Shown here: in pieces, positions 17,249 to 25,930 of the stretch | Layout of the letters: every line of letters starts with the position of its first letter | Position numbering within the stretch: the stretch's first letter is position 1 | Position numbers and translations under genes: made by a program | The notes under the pieces: generated by a model | Databases searched by the model: none | What the model was told of the DNA's origin: nothing | Seen by the model: the letters and a program-made list of their open reading frames with translations, nothing else | Assembly: GCF_000190415.1 (NCBI RefSeq) | Contig: NZ_AEWF01000002.1 | Coordinates: 248,001-312,000 of the forward strand | DNA from: Candidatus Odyssella thessalonicensis L13 | GTDB lineage: Bacteria; Pseudomonadota; Alphaproteobacteria; Paracaedibacterales; Paracaedibacteraceae | Reading direction: 5' to 3' | DNA: 64,000 bases

Positions 17249-18520
17249 TTATCCGTTGTGACGCTTTCGCAATTGGTCGAGAACATCTGGATTAACGGTC
17301 GGCTTTTGCGTAGCCGATCTAGGCGAACTTAAGTCGGATCGGGGAGATTTAGGCGAAGTCGCGGTGCTCTTAAATATCGAAGAACTTGAGCCATCAGTTG
17401 AGTTTTGGCCCCTAATTTGGCTTTTTGTGCCACTAGATTCGGAAGCTGCTCGGCGACGACTTGGTGAAGTGGTCACGCTTGGAACAGGAGTCGCTGTCTC
17501 TTTTGAGCCACTTCGGATTAAAAGTCGGCTGAAGAAACCGCCCTTAGGAGGGCTTTTTGGACTGTCGAGCGCTGTAACGGCGTCTGTTTTATTGGGCCCG
17601 TCTAGAGAAGACATTAATCGCGGCGAGCTGGGTGTCCGTTGAATATTATTTCGATCAGGCAGAGAACTTATTAATTTGTCGGGTTTTGGGCTATCCTTAC
17701 TTGCTGTACGTCGTCCAAAGATGGCAGATTTGGATTTTTTTGGTGAGCCTGTATCTTTCAAATCTGAGGAGCTCTTAGTCCTGGCTTTATCCCACATGTT
17801 CTGTTTAGAGCTAGCGATAATGTCACTGCCACTAGCAGGAGCCTTGGCTATTCTTGCCGGACGAGTTCTTGAAGCCGAAGTTGAAGCATGGGAAATCGCT
17901 GGCCTGGAAAGGGATAGAGCTGTGTTCTGAGGAGTTAAGCTCACCACTTGGATAATTAAAGTTTTTTCAGGAAATTCCGCATCAGGATCCAGGTCAACAC
18001 ACTTAACCTTAACATACTTAACGCCATGGGCGCCAATATCAATAGATCCAGGGGCAAAGAAATACTTCATTGTATCCTTAATGTAAGTATCAATTGAGGC
18101 AGCGGAGCTGCAAACCAAAGATATAGCAAACCCTTGTACGGTGGTTGAGAAGCGTTCTCCGCCGGCCCGGGCAACGATAGTTTGGTTCTGACTAAAGTGC
18201 AAATCCTGAGTAATGAGCCGTTCTATGCTCTGTTTTGCAATCTCAATTTCTTGGCTTGGACGCAGTTGGCCGGTTAAAATATCTATAATATCGGTGGCGA
18301 CTTCTTTCACGGTTGTTTCTTCATTTATGGAGAGCTGTGACGAAGGCGGTGTTCCAACCGGAGTAATTGAAGGGTTCTCATTTTTTAAAGAGTGTAGTGT
18401 AGGTATTGCCATTTTTGTAGAAGCGGGCTCATTTCTATTAAAGGAATGTGTAGGAGCATCACCGGCAAACGTTACAGTGCTAATCAGTAAGATGGTTAAA
18501 AATCGAGGTATTTGGTTCAT
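17249..18520 (-). CDS. Exported Ser-Pro-Lys/Arg-rich protein of unknown function
   Basis: A 423-aa protein from the Met at 18520, chosen because it gives a clean signal peptide (MNQIPRFLTILLISTVTFAG); an upstream in-frame Met at 18553 has no ribosome site. Residues about 60-200 look like a folded domain with no recognised motif. From about 215 to the end the chain is low-complexity and basic, rich in Ser, with repeated Ser-Pro-Lys/Arg sites (GSPKKSK, DSPKPDK, SSPRL, DSPKSPPK, TSPSRRR, TSPKSPRS, SSPRS). Such S-P-x-K/R sites resemble eukaryotic proline-directed kinase targets. A host-directed role is conjecture. Confidence 0.7.
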   Translation of the reverse strand: MNQIPRFLTILLISTVTFAGDAPTHSFNRNEPASTKMAIPTLHSLKNENPSITPVGTPPSSQLSINEETTVKEVATDIIDILTGQLRPSQEIEIAKQSIERLITQDLHFSQNQTIVARAGGERFSTTVQGFAISLVCSSAASIDTYIKDTMKYFFAPGSIDIGAHGVKYVKVKCVDLDPDAEFPEKTLIIQVVSLTPQNTALSLSRPAISHASTSASRTRPARIAKAPASGSDIIASSKQNMWDKARTKSSSDLKDTGSPKKSKSAIFGRRTASKDSPKPDKLISSLPDRNNIQRTPSSPRLMSSLDGPNKTDAVTALDSPKSPPKGGFFSRLLIRSGSKETATPVPSVTTSPSRRRAASESSGTKSQIRGQNSTDGSSSSIFKSTATSPKSPRSDLSSPRSATQKPTVNPDVLDQLRKRHNG

Positions 18521-18916
18521 GAATGTTTTTGCTCTTTTATTAATTGGATACATTTTATTATATATAAAGGTTTATGCCACCTAAAATATATAGATTTCTT
18601 AGTTAGATAACTATTTTTGTTACAGCAAATAAATGCTTGGATTTAGTATAAAAATACTTAATTATTTTATTTTTATAGTATAAAATTCTGCTGAACTTTC
18701 AGTTTTCTAATTTCATTGTATCCTATATTAAGCTGGAGTAAAAGGTGAGAATAAAAAGAATACTCATTTATAAGAGGAACGATAGCTGCTTAAAATATAA
18801 ATGCTAAAAAACCTAGTTATTTGTCTCAGCAACCGACCTCAAATCATGCCTTTAGGGATAACCTGAGTCTTTATAAAGCAAGGGCCCATGCTATTACTGC
18901 CCATTCTTAAGGAGTC
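18521..18916. other. AT-rich intergenic region
   Basis: About 395 strongly AT-rich bases upstream of the Ser-Pro-rich protein gene and downstream of the zeta-inhibitor gene, which also reads left. No gene, RNA or clear repeat seen. It should contain the promoter of the 17249-18520 gene. Confidence 0.35.
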
Positions 18917-19234
18917 TTATCGAGTTCTTAAAGCTTGCTCAGCAATTAAGAGCTGTTTTTCTATTTCTTGGCGACTAATCGCGATACCGTGATCATCAAA
19001 ATCGGTGATCAGTTTTCGAATGATATCTTCATCACCTGGCTCTTCTAGGTCAGCTATAATAACGTCGCGAATGTATCGTTTAGCGTCTTCACCGTGATAG
19101 CCAAAAATTCCTGCCGCCCATTTTGCCACCATTTGATCACGTTTGGCGAGAAGCTCAAACTCATTGCGCTCTTTTTGGGCAATGCGTAACTCTTCTTCTC
19201 TTTCATGGATGGTGTTAAGATGAACGGTTGTCAT
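18917..19234 (-). CDS. DUF1476 / ATPase inhibitor subunit zeta
   Basis: A 105-aa helical protein of the DUF1476 family. It contains REEELRIAQKERNEFELLAKRDQMVAKWAA, then IFGYHGEDAKRYIRDVIIADLEEPGDEDIIRKL, typical of the zeta subunit that inhibits ATP hydrolysis by the F1-ATPase in Paracoccus and other alphaproteobacteria. In that family the N-terminal segment is inhibitory. This is a strong clade marker. The atp operon is not in the window. Confidence 0.92.
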   Translation of the reverse strand: MTTVHLNTIHEREEELRIAQKERNEFELLAKRDQMVAKWAAGIFGYHGEDAKRYIRDVIIADLEEPGDEDIIRKLITDFDDHGIAISRQEIEKQLLIAEQALRTR

Positions 19235-19339
19235 GTTTGCCCCTCACTCTCATAAAATGTTTTAGCACCCTTAAGATTAAGCATAAGCTTCAGATCTTAA
19301 AAAAGTGTTAAACAAGGCAGAAGAGGAAGTCAGGAAAGT

Positions 19340-19870
19340 TTAGCGTGAGGAGATAAGGTCAAACTGATGTGGATTGAATAATTGATAATGCCACCATTCA
19401 GTAGGATATAAATCCCAGCCAGCACTCATCATAATCCCCAGCAAAGTATAACGGTTTTGAGCTGCAGTTCTGCTTAAAGAGATGGCACCATGATGGGAGG
19501 CAGGCTCAAAACTATCAAAAGCTGTGCCCATATCCAATTCTTGGCCATCTGGAGTTATTAAAGTTAAGTCGACCGCAATGCCACGGGTGTGGTTAGAGCC
19601 CCGCTCAGGCGGCGTTATGTAATCGGGATTAGGGCAGACTTGCCAAAGCCGTTCTTGCGCATATTGCGGACGATATGCATCCAGAATCTTGAATCTCAAT
19701 CCCAGCTGGGCGGCAAGGTCGATCGCTTTCTCTAGATGGTACAAAGCTTCTGGCCACAAAAAGCAACGCTGGCAATCATAGATTTGCTTGCCAGTGAAAT
19801 TATTCATTGTTGCATATCTCATATCAAGAATTATATTATGAGAAGCTTCTGTAATTTCTATAAGTGACAT
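19340..19870 (-). CDS. ddpX: D-alanyl-D-alanine dipeptidase (VanX/DdpX family)
   Basis: A 176-aa zinc dipeptidase that hydrolyses D-Ala-D-Ala. The VanX active-site layout is present: Arg in ILDAYRPQYAQERLW, the zinc ligands His and Asp in SNHTRGIAVDLTLI (H-x6-D), and Glu plus the last zinc His in EWWHYQLF. No signal peptide is seen, so it is probably cytoplasmic, like DdpX, which recycles D-Ala from cell-wall peptides. Its start overlaps the first codon of the longer tsaB reading, so the divergent promoters must lie inside the genes. Confidence 0.9.
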   Translation of the reverse strand: MSLIEITEASHNIILDMRYATMNNFTGKQIYDCQRCFLWPEALYHLEKAIDLAAQLGLRFKILDAYRPQYAQERLWQVCPNPDYITPPERGSNHTRGIAVDLTLITPDGQELDMGTAFDSFEPASHHGAISLSRTAAQNRYTLLGIMMSAGWDLYPTEWWHYQLFNPHQFDLISSR

Positions 19871-19883
19871 GAAAGATCCTGTT

Positions 19884-20525
19884 ATGACTTTTCAAGGCCA
19901 ACCTAACATAATCCTCAGTTTTGATACAACAGGGAATCAAGATTCTATTGCTGTTTCAATTGCAGGCAAAGTTGAGGTGAAGTGCTTGCCTCAAGGGGGA
20001 AGTGGCGTCCAGTCCGTTATTCTAGTGCCAGAGATGGCGGCTTTGTTGCAAAAATATGGTTATAAACTTCGGGATGTGGATCTGATTTGTGTGCTGACAG
20101 GACCGGGATCATTTACCGGGATTCGTCTGGGGCTGGCAACCGCCCAAGGCTTGCAGATTGCGACTAATTGCCGCGTTTTTGCCCCCAATCTACTCGATTT
20201 GCTTTTATCGATGATGCCGGATGCCGTAGCCGCTGTTGATTCTAAGCGGAATGACTATTTCGTGAAAATGGACAATAAAGTTCAAGTTATGGAATGGGAG
20301 CAGCTTCATCACCTTTCACAATGCCGGACAATTATTACCGCCGAGGTTGTTCCAGGTATTAAGAGTATAGTCCCTCAAGCACCGCTTGCCAGTGAGTTAA
20401 TAGCATATCATGCACGCCTGCCTGAGGCTTCGCTGGCGGTAAGCTTAGAACCTTACTATCTTCGTAATCCTGACTTTGCAAAAAAGAAAACATTCATGCA
20501 GATACAGCTAGAGGATAAGCCATGA
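19884..20525 (+). CDS. tsaB: tRNA threonylcarbamoyladenosine biosynthesis protein TsaB
   Basis: Partner of TsaD in making t6A37 of ANN-decoding tRNAs. About 213 aa. It carries the ASKHA-type N-terminus (NIILSFDTTGNQDSIAVSI) and the family signature LTGPGSFTGIRLGLATAQGL. The downstream Met at 19884 is preferred because the conserved beta strand begins a few residues later; a Met at 19869 would add five residues. The stop overlaps rimI by 4 bases. tsaB-rimI is a common alphaproteobacterial pair. Confidence 0.92.
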   Translation: MTFQGQPNIILSFDTTGNQDSIAVSIAGKVEVKCLPQGGSGVQSVILVPEMAALLQKYGYKLRDVDLICVLTGPGSFTGIRLGLATAQGLQIATNCRVFAPNLLDLLLSMMPDAVAAVDSKRNDYFVKMDNKVQVMEWEQLHHLSQCRTIITAEVVPGIKSIVPQAPLASELIAYHARLPEASLAVSLEPYYLRNPDFAKKKTFMQIQLEDKP

Positions 20526-20956
20526 TTGCTATCGATAGCACGGCTGCGCCGGAGCTAGCGCAGATCCACTTAGAAAGTGTTGACCCCGCTTGGTCTGAAG
20601 ACTCTTTTCAGGCGTTATTGCAATTACCCGTTGTCTATGGATTTAGGGATCAAGACTTTGCGTGTTTCGTTTTGTTTTCAATAATTGCTGATGAAGGGGA
20701 AATTTTAACTTTTGCCACTCGACCTCAATTTCGGCGTCAAGGTCGCGGTAAAAAACTTCTCCAAGACTGTTTTAATTATTTTTTTAAACAAAAAGTCGAA
20801 AAATTTTTTTTAGAGGTAAATGAAAATAATTTTGCTGCTATTCAGCTTTATGAGCAATTAGATTTCAAAAAATATGGCCGTAGAGAAAGTTATTATATTA
20901 ATTCTCAAGGAGAAACTGCTACTGCAATTCTTATGAGTCGAGGACGTGTAAAATAA
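20522..20956 (+). CDS. rimI: Ribosomal protein S18 alanine N-acetyltransferase
   Basis: A 144-aa GNAT protein. The acetyl-CoA loop is RRQGRGKKLLQ (the R/Q-x-x-G-x-G/A motif), followed by FFLEVNENNFAAIQLYEQLDFKKYGRRESYY, the typical RimI ending. It acetylates the N-terminus of ribosomal protein S18. ATGA overlap with tsaB indicates translational coupling. Confidence 0.92.
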   Translation: MIAIDSTAAPELAQIHLESVDPAWSEDSFQALLQLPVVYGFRDQDFACFVLFSIIADEGEILTFATRPQFRRQGRGKKLLQDCFNYFFKQKVEKFFLEVNENNFAAIQLYEQLDFKKYGRRESYYINSQGETATAILMSRGRVK

Positions 20957-20993
20957 AATATTGACAAATATGATTAAAGAAGATTTGATTGCA

Positions 20994-21023
20994 TTGACTT
21001 AGAGCAGTTTCACTGCTTATAAT
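20994..21023 (+). promoter_or_regulatory. Sigma-70-type promoter of mucR
   Basis: TTGACT at 20994-20999, an 18-base spacer, then a perfect TATAAT at 21018-21023. It lies in the rimI-mucR gap and would start transcription about 30 bases before the mucR start, probably reading on through fur and miaB. Confidence 0.75.
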
Positions 21024-21052
21024 TTTCAACTTTATTATTTATGGGAAATAAC

Positions 21053-21511
21053 ATGTCCACAACAGTACATGCAGAGCTCCATTCAGACGCTCGTGATATA
21101 CTTGAATTTACTACCGCCATTGTTGCCGCACATTTGTCAACAAAGGAAACCGAAGCTTTAGAGATTCCTGAATTAATTAAAACTGTTTATGCAGCTCTTG
21201 TTGGATTAACCACAGAAGGCAGCCGCCAACCGCAAATGGCAACCACCGCTCCTGCAGTTCCCATAGAAGAATCTGTGCAACCCGATTATATCGTTTGCCT
21301 AGAAGATGGGCGCCAATTGCAAGTGCTTAAGCGTCATTTGAAGACAGCTTTTGGCATGACAATTGAGGAGTATAAAAAGCGCTGGGGGCTTCCTGCAGAT
21401 TATCCTACCGTTGCTCCTAACTATTCAAAACGCCGCAGCAGCATTGCTAAAGATACCGGATTGGGTAATACCCCTAAAAAGCGTAAGCCTTCCTTAATGT
21501 CTGCCGCATAA
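21053..21511 (+). CDS. mucR: MucR/Ros family transcriptional regulator
   Basis: A 152-aa DNA-binding protein of the alphaproteobacterial Ros/MucR family. The C-terminal domain reads DYIVCLEDGRQLQVLKRHLK then TAFGMTIEEYKKRWGLPADYP. The zinc-finger ligands expected are Cys, Asp, His, His in a C-x2-D-x9-H-x4-H arrangement. Cys, Asp and the first His are present, but the last position is Phe. Members lacking this ligand exist and fold without zinc or with an alternative. I start at 21053, preceded by GGGAA; an upstream ATG at 21041 would add four residues. It has its own promoter and sits just upstream of fur. MucR proteins control envelope, motility and host-interaction genes. Confidence 0.92.
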   Translation: MSTTVHAELHSDARDILEFTTAIVAAHLSTKETEALEIPELIKTVYAALVGLTTEGSRQPQMATTAPAVPIEESVQPDYIVCLEDGRQLQVLKRHLKTAFGMTIEEYKKRWGLPADYPTVAPNYSKRRSSIAKDTGLGNTPKKRKPSLMSAA

Positions 21512-21515
21512 GCGT

Positions 21516-21947
21516 ATGCCTAATCAAGTACAATCTCGGGTTGAACAGCTATGCCTTCAAAAAGGCTTAAGAATGACCGAACAACGTCGTGTCATAGCCC
21601 GAGTATTGTCCTACTCTAATGATCATCCAGATGTGGCTCAGCTTTTAATTCGCTGTCAAGCTATTGATGCTAATATTAGTTTAGCAACAGTCTACAGGAC
21701 TGTGCGCTTACTAGAAGAGGCCGGGATTATAGAGCGCCACGAATTTATGGATGGTCGTTCACGATATGAAGAAATATCAGAAGAACACCATGATCATCTT
21801 ATCGATATCTATACAGGAAAAGTTATTGAGTTCTGTAGCAGCGAGATAGAAGCGCTGCAACGTAAAATTGCGGCCGCCTATGGATATGAACTTGTTGATC
21901 ATCGTCTTGAATTATATGCAATTCCAATTAAAGAAGAGAAAAAATAA
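21516..21947 (+). CDS. fur: Fur/Mur-type metal-responsive repressor
   Basis: A 143-aa Fur-family regulator. The winged-helix part contains LRMTEQRRVIARVL and ISLATVYRTVRLLEEAGII. The metal region has HHDHLIDIYTGKVIEF and ends GYELVDHRLELYAIP, the alphaproteobacterial Fur/Mur pattern. It lacks the CxxC structural zinc pairs of gamma-proteobacterial Fur, as is usual in this class, so it may respond to manganese or iron. It begins 4 bases after mucR and ends 2 bases before miaB. Confidence 0.92.
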   Translation: MPNQVQSRVEQLCLQKGLRMTEQRRVIARVLSYSNDHPDVAQLLIRCQAIDANISLATVYRTVRLLEEAGIIERHEFMDGRSRYEEISEEHHDHLIDIYTGKVIEFCSSEIEALQRKIAAAYGYELVDHRLELYAIPIKEEKK

Positions 21948-21949
21948 TT

Positions 21950-23317
21950 ATGCAAAAGTTATTCATTAAGACATACGGTTGTCAAATGAACGTCTATGAC
22001 TCTGAACGGATTGCAGATACTCTCTCGCCCATGGGATTTACCTTAACAGAGAATCCAGACGATGCCGATTTAGCAATTTTGAATACCTGCCATATTCGCG
22101 AAAAGGCTGAACAGAAAATGTATTCTGATCTGGGCCGGTTGCGCGATCGTCGTGATGAGCGACGTCAAGAAAATGAGGATATGATTATTGCTGTTGGAGG
22201 GTGTGTCGCCCAAGCGGAAGGCGCTGAGATTATGCGTCAGGCTCCTTATGTTGATATTGTTTTCGGTCCGCAAGCCTATCATCGCCTTCCAGAAATGGTC
22301 GCCCGTGCCAAAAGAGCTAAAGATGCCAAGGAAGGAAAAATCGGAAGAGGGGTCGGAGTTGTTGATACTGATTTTCCAATAGAAAGTAAGTTTGACACCT
22401 TACCTCAAACAGAAGTCAGCCGAGCAGCAGCTTTTCTGACCATTCAAGAAGGATGTGATAAATTCTGTACTTATTGTGTGGTGCCTTATACCCGTGGGGC
22501 CGAATTTTCCCGCCCCGTGGCTGATGTTATAGAGGAAGCAAAGCATCTAGCACGCTTGGGTGCAAAAGAAATCACCCTATTAGGGCAAAATGTTAATGCC
22601 TATCATGGTCTTCCCCCGGTAGGGCACAGCGAATGGGGGCTGGGGCGCCTGATTCGTGAAATAGCGGAAGTTGAGGGAATTGAAAGAATTCGTTATACAA
22701 CCTCTCACCCCAGCGATATGGATCAAGATTTAATAGACGCTCATCGGGATGTGCCGCAATTGATGCCTTATTTGCATTTGCCCGTTCAGGCCGGATCTAA
22801 CCGCGTCTTAGAAGCCATGAACCGTAAACATACACGTGAAAGCTATTTAGAAATACTTGAGAAATTACGCCAAGCCCGTCCTGATATAGCTTTGTCATCA
22901 GATTTTATTGTTGGTTTTCCAGGTGAATCAGAAAAAGACTTTGAGCAAACTTTGGACCTAGTACGCCAAGTCCGATATGCCCAAGCTTATTCTTTTAAAT
23001 ACAGTATTCGGCCTGGTACGCCCGCTGGCTTGATGGAGCTTCAGTTGCCCGAGGACGTTAAGTCAGACAGACTACAACAGCTGCAAGCTGTATTGAATGA
23101 GCATCAATTGGCCTTCAATCAGGCTAGTGTTGGTAAAGTAATGAAAGTATTAATGGAACGTAAAGGTCGTTATGATGGTCAGCTCACGGGCCGTACGCCT
23201 TATATGCAATCCATAACTATTGAGGGAAATGAGCGCTTGCTAGGCCAGATAGTTGACGTAGTCATAGATTCGGGTCATGCTAATGGGGTAAGGGGGAGTG
23301 TTCGTCTGGTCTCATAA
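21950..23317 (+). CDS. miaB: tRNA-2-methylthio-N6-dimethylallyladenosine synthase
   Basis: Radical-SAM methylthiotransferase that makes ms2i6A37 in tRNAs. The 455-aa protein has the UPF0004 domain with three Cys ([4Fe-4S] cluster: KTYGCQMN, NTCHIREKA, GGCVAQAEG), the radical SAM CDKFCTYCVVPYTRG motif (C-x3-C-x2-C) and a C-terminal TRAM domain. This is the standard three-domain form. It is tightly linked behind fur in the tsaB-corC housekeeping cluster. A second, distinct family member, mtaB, is present at 30371-31651. Confidence 0.96.
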   Translation: MQKLFIKTYGCQMNVYDSERIADTLSPMGFTLTENPDDADLAILNTCHIREKAEQKMYSDLGRLRDRRDERRQENEDMIIAVGGCVAQAEGAEIMRQAPYVDIVFGPQAYHRLPEMVARAKRAKDAKEGKIGRGVGVVDTDFPIESKFDTLPQTEVSRAAAFLTIQEGCDKFCTYCVVPYTRGAEFSRPVADVIEEAKHLARLGAKEITLLGQNVNAYHGLPPVGHSEWGLGRLIREIAEVEGIERIRYTTSHPSDMDQDLIDAHRDVPQLMPYLHLPVQAGSNRVLEAMNRKHTRESYLEILEKLRQARPDIALSSDFIVGFPGESEKDFEQTLDLVRQVRYAQAYSFKYSIRPGTPAGLMELQLPEDVKSDRLQQLQAVLNEHQLAFNQASVGKVMKVLMERKGRYDGQLTGRTPYMQSITIEGNERLLGQIVDVVIDSGHANGVRGSVRLVS

Positions 23318-23371
23318 TAATGTAATCAGGTAGAATGACTCTTCTGAAGCTTTATAATGGACGAGGATTGA

Positions 23372-24388
23372 TTGAGTAAAGAAAACCAGCACAAGCTGCA
23401 TTTAGAGTTTTCTGATAACACATTGTTATCAGCTCTGGTAGGGCCCCATGACCGTCATTTAAGCCGCATAGAGCAGCGTCTCGGCGTCTCTGTTGCCTTA
23501 AGAGGCAATAACATTGTGATCACTGGCTCAGAACCAGAAGCCTCCTATGCGAAGGCCGCAATTCGATATCTATATTCTCAGCTTGTAAAAGGATTTTCCG
23601 TAGATACGGAAGAAGTCGAGTCGGCCGTGCGGATGGCAACGGCGACTGCGTCATTGTCTGCTGAGAGCTCACAGAGCGGTAATCAAGATGAGATGTCAAT
23701 TGCGACAAAACGGCGGATGGTATTCCCGAGATCAAACCACCAAGCCGAGTATATGCAAGCCTTAAAAGCCCATGATCTGGTCTTTGGTTTAGGGCCGGCA
23801 GGAACAGGAAAAACCTATCTGGCGGTAGCTGTCGGTGTTTCAATGCTTTTATCCGGTATGGTCGAAAGAATTGTTCTTTCCCGACCTGCTGTAGAAGCCG
23901 GTGAACGCCTGGGTTTCTTGCCGGGAGATATGCGCGAAAAAGTTGATCCTTATTTGCGGCCGCTTTATGATGCTCTTCATGATATGTTGCCGGGCGATCA
24001 AGTGCAGAAGCGCCTGGCTAATGGTGAAATTGAAGTGGCCCCTCTTGCTTTTATGCGGGGAAGAACGCTTTCAAATGCGTTTGTTATCCTTGACGAAGCG
24101 CAAAATACGACGTCGGCACAAATGAAAATGTTTCTAACTCGTCTCGGACCAAACTCACGTATGGTTATTACGGGTGATTTAACTCAGATAGATTTGCCGG
24201 GTGGCATCACTTCAGGTTTATGGGAAGCTGTGCGCATCCTAAAAAATGTCGAAGGTATAAAATTTATTGAATTTGATGAAAAAGATGTGGTAAGACATCA
24301 TTTAGTCTCAAGCATTGTGAAAGCTTATGCTAGTGATGTTATGCACAATACCTCATCCCATGTTAAATCACATGAACGATCAAAGTAG
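23372..24388 (+). CDS. phoH: PhoH-like ATPase (YbeZ)
   Basis: A 338-aa PhoH-family NTPase. The N-terminal KH-like part is followed by Walker A (GLGPAGTGKTYL, around 137-148) and Walker B (FVILDEAQNTTSAQMK), then GDLTQIDLP. YbeZ works with YbeY in rRNA maturation and ribosome quality control. The start is TTG at 23372, the first usable codon after an in-frame stop, with GAGG seven bases before it. Its end overlaps ybeY by 17 bases. Confidence 0.93.
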   Translation: MSKENQHKLHLEFSDNTLLSALVGPHDRHLSRIEQRLGVSVALRGNNIVITGSEPEASYAKAAIRYLYSQLVKGFSVDTEEVESAVRMATATASLSAESSQSGNQDEMSIATKRRMVFPRSNHQAEYMQALKAHDLVFGLGPAGTGKTYLAVAVGVSMLLSGMVERIVLSRPAVEAGERLGFLPGDMREKVDPYLRPLYDALHDMLPGDQVQKRLANGEIEVAPLAFMRGRTLSNAFVILDEAQNTTSAQMKMFLTRLGPNSRMVITGDLTQIDLPGGITSGLWEAVRILKNVEGIKFIEFDEKDVVRHHLVSSIVKAYASDVMHNTSSHVKSHERSK

Positions 24389-24875
24389 CCATTCTCATAT
24401 TTGTCACATTATTATAGACGCTGCATCATGGAAGGCAAAGACTACAGATTGGGAGCCGTATATTGCTCATTTGGCGCAAGCTGTACTTGATGAGTTTGAC
24501 TGGCCGCGCCCCGTCGAAGTTAATATCAAGCTTACCGACAATGCAGAAATCCAGGAGCTGAACCGCCAGTATCGGGGGAAAGATAAACCGACAAATGTTC
24601 TTTCTTTTCCGGCGCTGGATGATATCAGTTCAAAATTAATGCCCCCAGATCTACCTTTAATTCTAGGAGACATAGCCCTTGCTTATGAGACGATTGAGCA
24701 AGAAGCAATTGACCAAAACAAGGTATTTGATCATCACGTGAGCCACCTTGTCGTTCACGGTTTACTACATCTAATAGGATATGATCATGAAACTGACGCA
24801 GAAGCAGAAGCGATGGAATCCTTAGAGATTGACATTTTAAAGAAACAATCTATTTCTAACCCATATAAGGAGTAA
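24372..24875 (+). CDS. ybeY: Endoribonuclease YbeY
   Basis: Zinc-dependent rRNA-processing endoribonuclease. About 167 aa from the chosen Met. The metal site HLVVHGLLHLIGYDH (H-x3-H-x5-H pattern) and the upstream RGKDKPTNVLSFPA motif are diagnostic. Several in-frame Mets exist further upstream inside phoH; I chose 24372, but 24360 is possible. It forms a coupled phoH-ybeY-corC unit, with 2 bases to the next start. Confidence 0.93.
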   Translation: MNDQSSHSHICHIIIDAASWKAKTTDWEPYIAHLAQAVLDEFDWPRPVEVNIKLTDNAEIQELNRQYRGKDKPTNVLSFPALDDISSKLMPPDLPLILGDIALAYETIEQEAIDQNKVFDHHVSHLVVHGLLHLIGYDHETDAEAEAMESLEIDILKKQSISNPYKE

Positions 24876-24877
24876 TT

Positions 24878-25762
24878 ATGCCAAGCTCAGCAGAACCTGA
24901 AGCGTCGCTATTGAGTCGATTGTGTGGAACAGCCAAAAGATTTCTCAATAGGAAGAAACGAGCTAAAGAAGTTCAAGACCAAACCAATCTTAGAGAGACG
25001 CTGGGAGAATTTATTGATGAGCGTCGAGAAGATGGCCATCAACCTATGGCTTCAAGTGAGCGCGAACTCTTAGGTAATCTTGTTAGTTTTACAGAATTAA
25101 CTGCTGCAGATGTAATGATTCCCCGCGTGGATATTATTGCCATACCAATAGATGTGTCTGAAGATGAATTACTGGCAACATTTATACGCTCCCGGCTACA
25201 ACGTATACCAGTTTACCGGAATACATTAGATGAAGTTTTAGGGGTAGTTCATGTTCAAGATGTCCTTTCCTGGAAAGCTTCAGGTAAAAAACTAAATCTA
25301 AAATCTCTGATGAAAGAGGTGCTTTTCATTTCCCCTGCCATGCGGGCGTTGGATTTAATGATTAAACTGCGTGAAAAATCTTCACGTTTGGCTATTGTTG
25401 TAGATGAGCATGGTGGCGTTGACGGCTTAGTGACCTTAACAACCGTTGTTGAAGAGATCGTCGGCGATATTCAAGATGATCAAGATGGTCAAGCCAAAGA
25501 CCTAGATGCCCGAGAAGATGGAACTATTATAGCAGATGGCCGCCATACCTTAGAAGAACTCGAAGAAACCATGGGGTTAACTCTTATGGTCGAAGATCTT
25601 GAAGATGATGTGGAAACCATTGGTGGCTTGGTTTCCTCTATTGCCGGCCATGTTCCTATCCGTGGTGAGCTTATTAAGCATCCGGAGGCTCCTGTCCAAT
25701 TTGAGGTTATAGATGCAGATCCACGGCGCGTAAAACGCGTAAAGATTCGCCGGGCCGTGTAA
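24878..25762 (+). CDS. CorC/HlyC-type CBS-domain protein
   Basis: A 294-aa soluble protein with two CBS domains (about 75-200; AADVMIPRVDIIAIP and HGGVDGLVTLTTVVEEIVGDI) and a C-terminal CorC_HlyC (transporter-associated) domain. It lacks the N-terminal DUF21 membrane domain, as expected for the CorC/YbeX type. It is linked to magnesium/cobalt efflux and to ribosome and envelope homeostasis beside ybeY. Usually lnt follows it in alphaproteobacteria; here a convergent patatin gene follows. Confidence 0.9.
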   Translation: MPSSAEPEASLLSRLCGTAKRFLNRKKRAKEVQDQTNLRETLGEFIDERREDGHQPMASSERELLGNLVSFTELTAADVMIPRVDIIAIPIDVSEDELLATFIRSRLQRIPVYRNTLDEVLGVVHVQDVLSWKASGKKLNLKSLMKEVLFISPAMRALDLMIKLREKSSRLAIVVDEHGGVDGLVTLTTVVEEIVGDIQDDQDGQAKDLDAREDGTIIADGRHTLEELEETMGLTLMVEDLEDDVETIGGLVSSIAGHVPIRGELIKHPEAPVQFEVIDADPRRVKRVKIRRAV

Positions 25763-25769
25763 ACCGCTA

Positions 25770-25930
25770 CTAGCGGGGGCTAGGTGACTTCTCAGAGGTC
25801 GTCAGCAGCTCTGGGACCTCAATCATTGCAGAAGCGAAAGAGGCGGTTGGTACGTCTGCATTAATCCTGAGATTATTGTCGAGGGTTTCTGAGTCAATAA
25901 TATCAGCAGATAATTCGCGCTGGGGTGAGG
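25770..25930 (-). pseudogene. Displaced C-terminal coding segment of the patatin gene
   Basis: Reading leftward, this frame continues from the end of one 44-bp repeat copy as SPQRELSADIIDSETLDNNL and on to a stop at 25770, 52 residues in all. If one copy of the repeat is removed, it joins the patatin frame exactly and gives a 513-aa protein. In the present sequence the shifted frame stops first at 25934. I read it as the lost native C-terminus rather than a gene of its own. Confidence 0.7.
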
